From the NCBI RefSeq assembly GCF_000421525.1, contig NZ_ATXE01000002.1, positions 679,714-743,713 on the forward strand: a stretch of 64,000 nt of DNA, in the 5' to 3' direction. The DNA comes from Aestuariimicrobium kwangyangense DSM 21549. Lineage in GTDB: Bacteria; Actinomycetota; Actinomycetes; Propionibacteriales; Propionibacteriaceae. Below are positions 60,321 to 64,000 of this stretch, in pieces. How positions within the stretch are numbered: the stretch's first letter is position 1; every line of letters begins with the position of its first letter. Made by a program: the position numbers and the translations under genes. The notes below the pieces were generated by a model that ran no database searches, was not told the DNA's origin, and saw only the letters and a program-made list of their open reading frames with translations.

Positions 60321-60977
60321 TCAGCTCGCCTCGGCGGCCGGCGTCCGGACGGCGGCGTCGACCAGCCCGTCCTCCGGCTGCGGACCGTGTGCTCGCACCA
60401 GTCCGAATCGTCGCAGCAGCCACCAGATGAAGTTGAGCAGGCAGATCACGAAGAACGAGCCGGCGGCGATCTGGATGGCGACGTCGCCACCCCACAGCCC
60501 CCAGACGAACCAGAACACCTGAACCGCGACCTGCCAGGCGAGGAAGCCAACACTGACACCACGGATGTCGCGGCAGCGCAGCAGGTCGAGGAATTGTGCG
60601 ACCCCACCGATGAACTGCGGGATCGAGATGAAGGCACCGAAGACGAGGGGGTTCCACAGGTCCGTGGCGACGAGCGCGGCGATGCCCAGGGCCGGGACGC
60701 CGAAGGTGCGGAGCAGCGACAGCGTGCGGTCCCGGCGCACGAACCACAGGATCAGGACTGACATCAGGCATGCGATGCCATTGGCCAGCACCAGGTTGTA
60801 GGCGCCGGTGAGGCTGCCGTGCACCAACCAGGTCCCGGTGATGGCGGCGGTGATCTGCCACATCACCAGCGAGGCACCCGCGCTGGTGCGCGAGCGCAGG
60901 ATCCGCAGCAACTGGGGCACCGCCGACACCGAACTGATGAGGGCGATCGTCCAACCGTAGATTTCGAAGGCGCTCAC
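60321..60977 (-). CDS. PQ-loop repeat membrane protein
   Basis: A 218-residue, about seven-helix protein with two PQ motifs: SAVPQLLRILRSRTSAGASL and ISIPQFIGGVAQFLDLLR, each followed by a Gly/Ser-Val turn. PQ-loop proteins include SWEET/SemiSWEET sugar transporters and lysosomal amino-acid exporters; substrate unknown. It overlaps the proB stop (ATGA at 60974-60977) and lies between proB and proA, so it is co-expressed with proline synthesis genes. Confidence 0.82.
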   Translation of the reverse strand: MSAFEIYGWTIALISSVSAVPQLLRILRSRTSAGASLVMWQITAAITGTWLVHGSLTGAYNLVLANGIACLMSVLILWFVRRDRTLSLLRTFGVPALGIAALVATDLWNPLVFGAFISIPQFIGGVAQFLDLLRCRDIRGVSVGFLAWQVAVQVFWFVWGLWGGDVAIQIAAGSFFVICLLNFIWWLLRRFGLVRAHGPQPEDGLVDAAVRTPAAEAS

Positions 60978-62098
60978 GCCCGTCTCCTGTTCAACATCAA
61001 TTGGTCGCGATGCACGACCTCACGCTCGTACTGGGCGCCGAGGGTCTCGGCGAGTTCGGCCGTCTTCTTGCCGAGCATGGCTGGCAGTTCCTCCGACGAG
61101 AAGGCGACCAGGCCGCGTCCGACGATGCGGCCGTCCGGTCCGACCAACTCCACGGGGTCACCGGCGGCGAAGTCACCCTCCACCGCGGTCACACCGGCAG
61201 CGAGCAGAGAAGCGCCGCGGTGGGCCAGTGCGCTCACGGCGCCGTGGTCGAGCAGCAGCCTTCCGCGCACGTGCGAGGCGTGGGCCAGCCACAGCAGGCG
61301 TCGGGGACGCCGTTTTCCGGCAGGGTCGAACCAGGTGCCGATCTCGGGGTCGCCGGCCAACGCTCGGGCCGCTTGGTCGGCGGCCGCCAGCAGGGTCGGG
61401 ATACCGACGCTGGTGGCGATCTGCGCTGCCTGCAATTTGGTCGTCATCCCGCCTGTGCCGACATGACTGCCGCCTCGGGAGGTGTCGACGTCCAACTCGT
61501 CGATGTCGGGTACCCGGGCGATGCGCGCGGCGTCCGGCGAGGAGGGGTGGGCGGTGTAGAGAGCGTCGACGTCCGACAGCAGCACCAGCACGTCGGAGCG
61601 TACGGCCTGGGCCACGAGCGCGCCCAGCCGGTCGTTGTCACCGAAGCGGATCTCATGGGTGGCCACGGTGTCGTTCTCGTTGACCACGGGTACCACCCCC
61701 AGCTGCAGCAACCGCCCCAGGGTTCGGGTCGCATTGCGGTAGCTCGACAGGCGGGTGAGGTCGTCCACCGTGAGCAGCACTTGCCCGGTCGTCAGTCCGT
61801 GCCGCCCGAACTGCTCGCCGTACTGGGCCATCAGCAGTCCTTGTCCGACCGACGCCGCGGCCTGCTGGCCGGCCAGGTCACGGGGACGGCTGGGGAGACC
61901 CAGCCTCGGGTACCCCGCCGCGACCGCACCGGACGAGATCAGCACCACCTCCTTGCCGGAGGCCCGCAGGTTCGCCAGAGCGTCCACCAGGAGGGCGATG
62001 CGATCCGGTGCGATGCCGCCGTCGGACGAGGTGAGCGACGACGACCCGACCTTCACCACCACGCGCCGCGCCTGGGTGAGGGCCTGGCGTTCAGTCAC
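60974..62098 (-). CDS. proB: Glutamate 5-kinase ProB
   Basis: A 374-residue kinase catalysing the first, usually proline-inhibited step of proline synthesis. The amino-acid-kinase domain ([58 protein letters not shown]) is followed by a C-terminal PUA domain (about residues 285-365). The GTG start at 62098 overlaps the obgE stop by eight bases; longer frames run back through the obgE tail and are rejected. Confidence 0.95.
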   Translation of the reverse strand: MTERQALTQARRVVVKVGSSSLTSSDGGIAPDRIALLVDALANLRASGKEVVLISSGAVAAGYPRLGLPSRPRDLAGQQAAASVGQGLLMAQYGEQFGRHGLTTGQVLLTVDDLTRLSSYRNATRTLGRLLQLGVVPVVNENDTVATHEIRFGDNDRLGALVAQAVRSDVLVLLSDVDALYTAHPSSPDAARIARVPDIDELDVDTSRGGSHVGTGGMTTKLQAAQIATSVGIPTLLAAADQAARALAGDPEIGTWFDPAGKRRPRRLLWLAHASHVRGRLLLDHGAVSALAHRGASLLAAGVTAVEGDFAAGDPVELVGPDGRIVGRGLVAFSSEELPAMLGKKTAELAETLGAQYEREVVHRDQLMLNRRRA

Positions 62099-63686
62099 GG
62101 CCGTGGTCTGCCTCGTCCGAGAAGTCCTCGTCGAAGTCGCCGAAGTCGCTCGCCTTGGGACGATTCGCCGCGTCCTCCTCGTCGGCGTCGATGTCGAAAG
62201 GCACGCCCGCACGCCAGTTCACGCCGCGGGGATCCCGTCCGACCACGCCGTACTGCTCGCGAGCCTCGTGGTAGGCCTTGTCGTCCTCCCGGCGGCGGGT
62301 GGCCGAGGGACGCTCGGTGTCGAAGCGCTGGTCCTCGCCGCGTCGCCCCAGCATCTCGGCACCGGCCTGGATCTGGGGTGCGTAGTCGAAGACGACGGCG
62401 TTGTCCCCGCCGATCGCGACCGCATCGCCCGGAACCGCACCCAGCTTGGACAGCTGGTCCTCCACACCGAGTCGGTTGAGCCGGTCCGCGAGGAACCCGA
62501 CCGCCTCCGCGTTGCTGAAGTCGGTCTGTCGCACCCAGCGCTCGGGCTTCTCGCCCCGCACCCGCCAGACGAATCCACCCTCGCCGTCACCCTGCTTCTT
62601 CACACTGAACTCAGAGGCTGCCTTCACGGCCTTGGGCCGCAGCACGATGGTGGGCGCCGCCTTGGGGGGCAGAGCTGCCCGTCGCTGACGAACGATCTCG
62701 GCCATCGCGAACGTCAACTGCTGCAGCCCCTCGCCCGATTTCGTCGAGATCGGGAACACCTTGAGGCCGCGCGCACGGATCTCGGCTTCGACCATGGCGG
62801 CAATCTCGGCGCCATCGGGAACGTCGACCTTGTTCAGGGCAACCAACCTCGGACGGTCCTCGAGACCACCGTGGGCAGCCAACTCAGCTTCGATGATGTC
62901 GAGGTCCGACAGGGGATCCCGCCCAGGCTCGAAGGTCGCGGTGTCGATCACATGGACGAGGGCCTGGCACCGCTCGATGTGCCGCAGGAAGTCGTGGCCG
63001 AGGCCGCGACCGTCCGAGGCACCCTCGATCAGCCCCGGCACGTCGGCGACCGTGAAGGTCGTGTTCCCGGCGATCACGACACCGAGGTTGGGGATCAGGG
63101 TGGTGAAGGGGTAGTCAGCGATCTTGGGACGAGCTCTGGAGATGGCCGCCACCAATGACGACTTGCCGGCGCTGGGGAAGCCGACCAGGCCGACGTCTGC
63201 CACGACCTTGAGCTCCAGTTGGATCTGGCGTTCCTCCCCCTCCTCGCCGAGCAGTGCGAAACCGGGTGCCTTGCGGGTGGACGAGGCCAGGGACGCATTC
63301 CCGAGACCGCCCTTCCCGCCCTGGGCGACGACGAGTTGAGTGCCTTCGCCGGTGAGGTCGGCCAGCACCTCGCCGGTCTCCGTGTCGGTGACCACGGTTC
63401 CGTCGGGCACGGGCAGAACGATGTCCTCCCCCAGCCCGCCGTTCTGGTGGTCACCCTTGCCGGGTTCACCATTGGGAGCCTTGCGCAGCGACTGTCGGTG
63501 ATAGTCGACCAACGTGGTCAGCTGGGTGTCGACCCGCAGGATGATGGACCCGCCGTTGCCGCCATTGCCGCCGTCAGGGCCGCCCAGGGGTTTGAACTTC
63601 TCGCGGTGCACCGAGACGCATCCGTGGCCGCCATGGCCCGCCCGCACCGTCAGTGAGACGCGGTCGATGAAACTGGGGATCGCCAT
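62091..63686 (-). CDS. obgE: GTPase ObgE/CgtA
   Basis: A 531-residue ribosome-assembly and stress GTPase. The Gly-rich Obg domain (residues 1-160; [18 protein letters not shown]) precedes the G domain (G1 [10 protein letters not shown]3 [10 protein letters not shown]4 NKVD). An OCT domain (about 345-425; [22 protein letters not shown]) and an acidic tail follow. TAGACT (complement of 63738-63743) is a likely -10 about 50 bases upstream, and the leader has a TCGGCGA/TCGCCGA hairpin. Usually rplU-rpmA lies just upstream; here an rRNA operon ends there. Confidence 0.96.
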   Translation of the reverse strand: MAIPSFIDRVSLTVRAGHGGHGCVSVHREKFKPLGGPDGGNGGNGGSIILRVDTQLTTLVDYHRQSLRKAPNGEPGKGDHQNGGLGEDIVLPVPDGTVVTDTETGEVLADLTGEGTQLVVAQGGKGGLGNASLASSTRKAPGFALLGEEGEERQIQLELKVVADVGLVGFPSAGKSSLVAAISRARPKIADYPFTTLIPNLGVVIAGNTTFTVADVPGLIEGASDGRGLGHDFLRHIERCQALVHVIDTATFEPGRDPLSDLDIIEAELAAHGGLEDRPRLVALNKVDVPDGAEIAAMVEAEIRARGLKVFPISTKSGEGLQQLTFAMAEIVRQRRAALPPKAAPTIVLRPKAVKAASEFSVKKQGDGEGGFVWRVRGEKPERWVRQTDFSNAEAVGFLADRLNRLGVEDQLSKLGAVPGDAVAIGGDNAVVFDYAPQIQAGAEMLGRRGEDQRFDTERPSATRRREDDKAYHEAREQYGVVGRDPRGVNWRAGVPFDIDADEEDAANRPKASDFGDFDEDFSDEADHGRD

Positions 63687-63905
63687 GGTTGGGGTGCTCC
63701 GATGGTTCGAGGATCGGCGAAGGGTCGCCGAAGGCTGAGTCTACCGTTCGAGGACGACGCGGCCGTGGGCCGAGTCGGGCTCGAGTGGGAACGTGCACAG
63801 TGGGGACGAACGGGCCGTACGGCTGGCGCAGGTGCCGGCGACCTGGTGTTCTCGGGCAGGCGTTGCGCACAACGGGACGAGCCCACACCTTGCGCACAAA
63901 TGGAG

Positions 63906-63937
63906 ACACCCCCTTGATCCGAAGATCAAGGGGGTGT
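63906..63937 (-). terminator. rRNA operon terminator
   Basis: ACACCCCCTTGATC (63906-63919) and GATCAAGGGGGTGT (63924-63937) pair over 14 bases around a CGAA/TTCG tetraloop, a few bases after the 5S 3' end. On the minus strand it closes the rrn operon. Confidence 0.9.
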
Positions 63938-63942
63938 TGTAA

Positions 63943-64000
63943 GTCCGGCGGCGTCCTACTCTCCCACAGGGTCCCCCCTGCAGTACCATCGGCGCTGAAA
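63943..64000 (-). rRNA. rrf: 5S ribosomal RNA, 3' part
   Basis: The complement of the last 58 bases reads CAGCGCCGATGGTACTGC, then GGGGGGACCCTGTGGGAGAG and TAGGACGCCGCCGGAC, the conserved 3' half of actinobacterial 5S rRNA. The 5' half, and presumably 23S and 16S, lie beyond the right edge. Confidence 0.95.

Overview
The window is very GC-rich and looks like an actinobacterium, most likely in or near the Propionibacteriaceae. That assignment is inferred from gene content and order, not from a marker search. Supporting signs are actinobacterial families (DUF3097, DUF4192, DUF5709, DUF1707), a CIRCE-controlled hrcA-dnaJ pair, and several promoters whose -10 hexamer lies 6-8 bases before the start codon, as in leaderless mRNAs. 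Most of the minus strand is a housekeeping backbone read right to left: (5S rRNA) obgE, proB, proA, nadD, rsfS, gpgP-like, leuS, comEA, comEC, holA, lepA, hemW, hrcA, dnaJ, rsmE, phoH, ybeY, corC-like, era, leuA, with rpsT opposite. From memory, much the same order runs from obg to era in Mycobacterium tuberculosis.

Accessory genes, mostly on the plus strand, are dropped into this backbone. 0-3.9 kb: a monosaccharide ABC operon (mmsA-mmsB-chvE) with a perfect terminator. 4-6 kb: leuA behind a leucine leader-peptide control region. 6-8.7 kb: an LCP-family lipoprotein and an amidohydrolase. 8.7-12.4 kb: phoH-ybeY-corC-era. 12.7-17.2 kb: MFS exporter, DUF5709 and PadR genes around a palindromic operator, a lipoprotein, and a queuosine-precursor transporter facing tgt. 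17.2-21.5 kb: hrcA-dnaJ-rsmE-tgt. 21.5-26.9 kb: a metallo-beta-lactamase-fold enzyme, a fused four-domain ABC exporter and an inositol-monophosphatase-like enzyme. 26.9-29.1 kb: hemW-DUF3097. 29.3-32.4 kb: a second sugar ABC operon with no ATPase of its own. 32.5-36 kb: lepA, rpsT, holA. 36-40.9 kb: a TreY-TreZ fusion and a DUF218 protein. 40.9-46.8 kb: comEC, comEA, leuS. 47-56 kb: oxidoreductase, DUF4192, cell-wall L,D-transpeptidase, a pair of FluC fluoride channels, and a thioredoxin/membrane-protein pair behind a CsoR-type operator. 55.8-56.9 kb: tRNA-Ala and L-lactate dehydrogenase. 57-63.7 kb: gpgP-like, rsfS, nadD, proA, PQ-loop protein, proB, obgE. The window ends inside a 5S rRNA gene whose operon terminator sits just upstream of obgE.

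The most interesting signals are regulatory or specificity-related: a leuA leader whose Leu codons can pair with the leuA ribosome-binding site; a second Leu-codon leader plus intrinsic terminator before leuS; a CsoR/CstR-like operator between the -35 and -10 of a leaderless operon ending in thioredoxin; a degenerate fluoride-riboswitch-like fold before the FluC pair; and a TGT whose preQ1-selecting Cys is replaced by Leu beside a queuosine-precursor transporter. I see no insertion sequence, prophage or CRISPR array.
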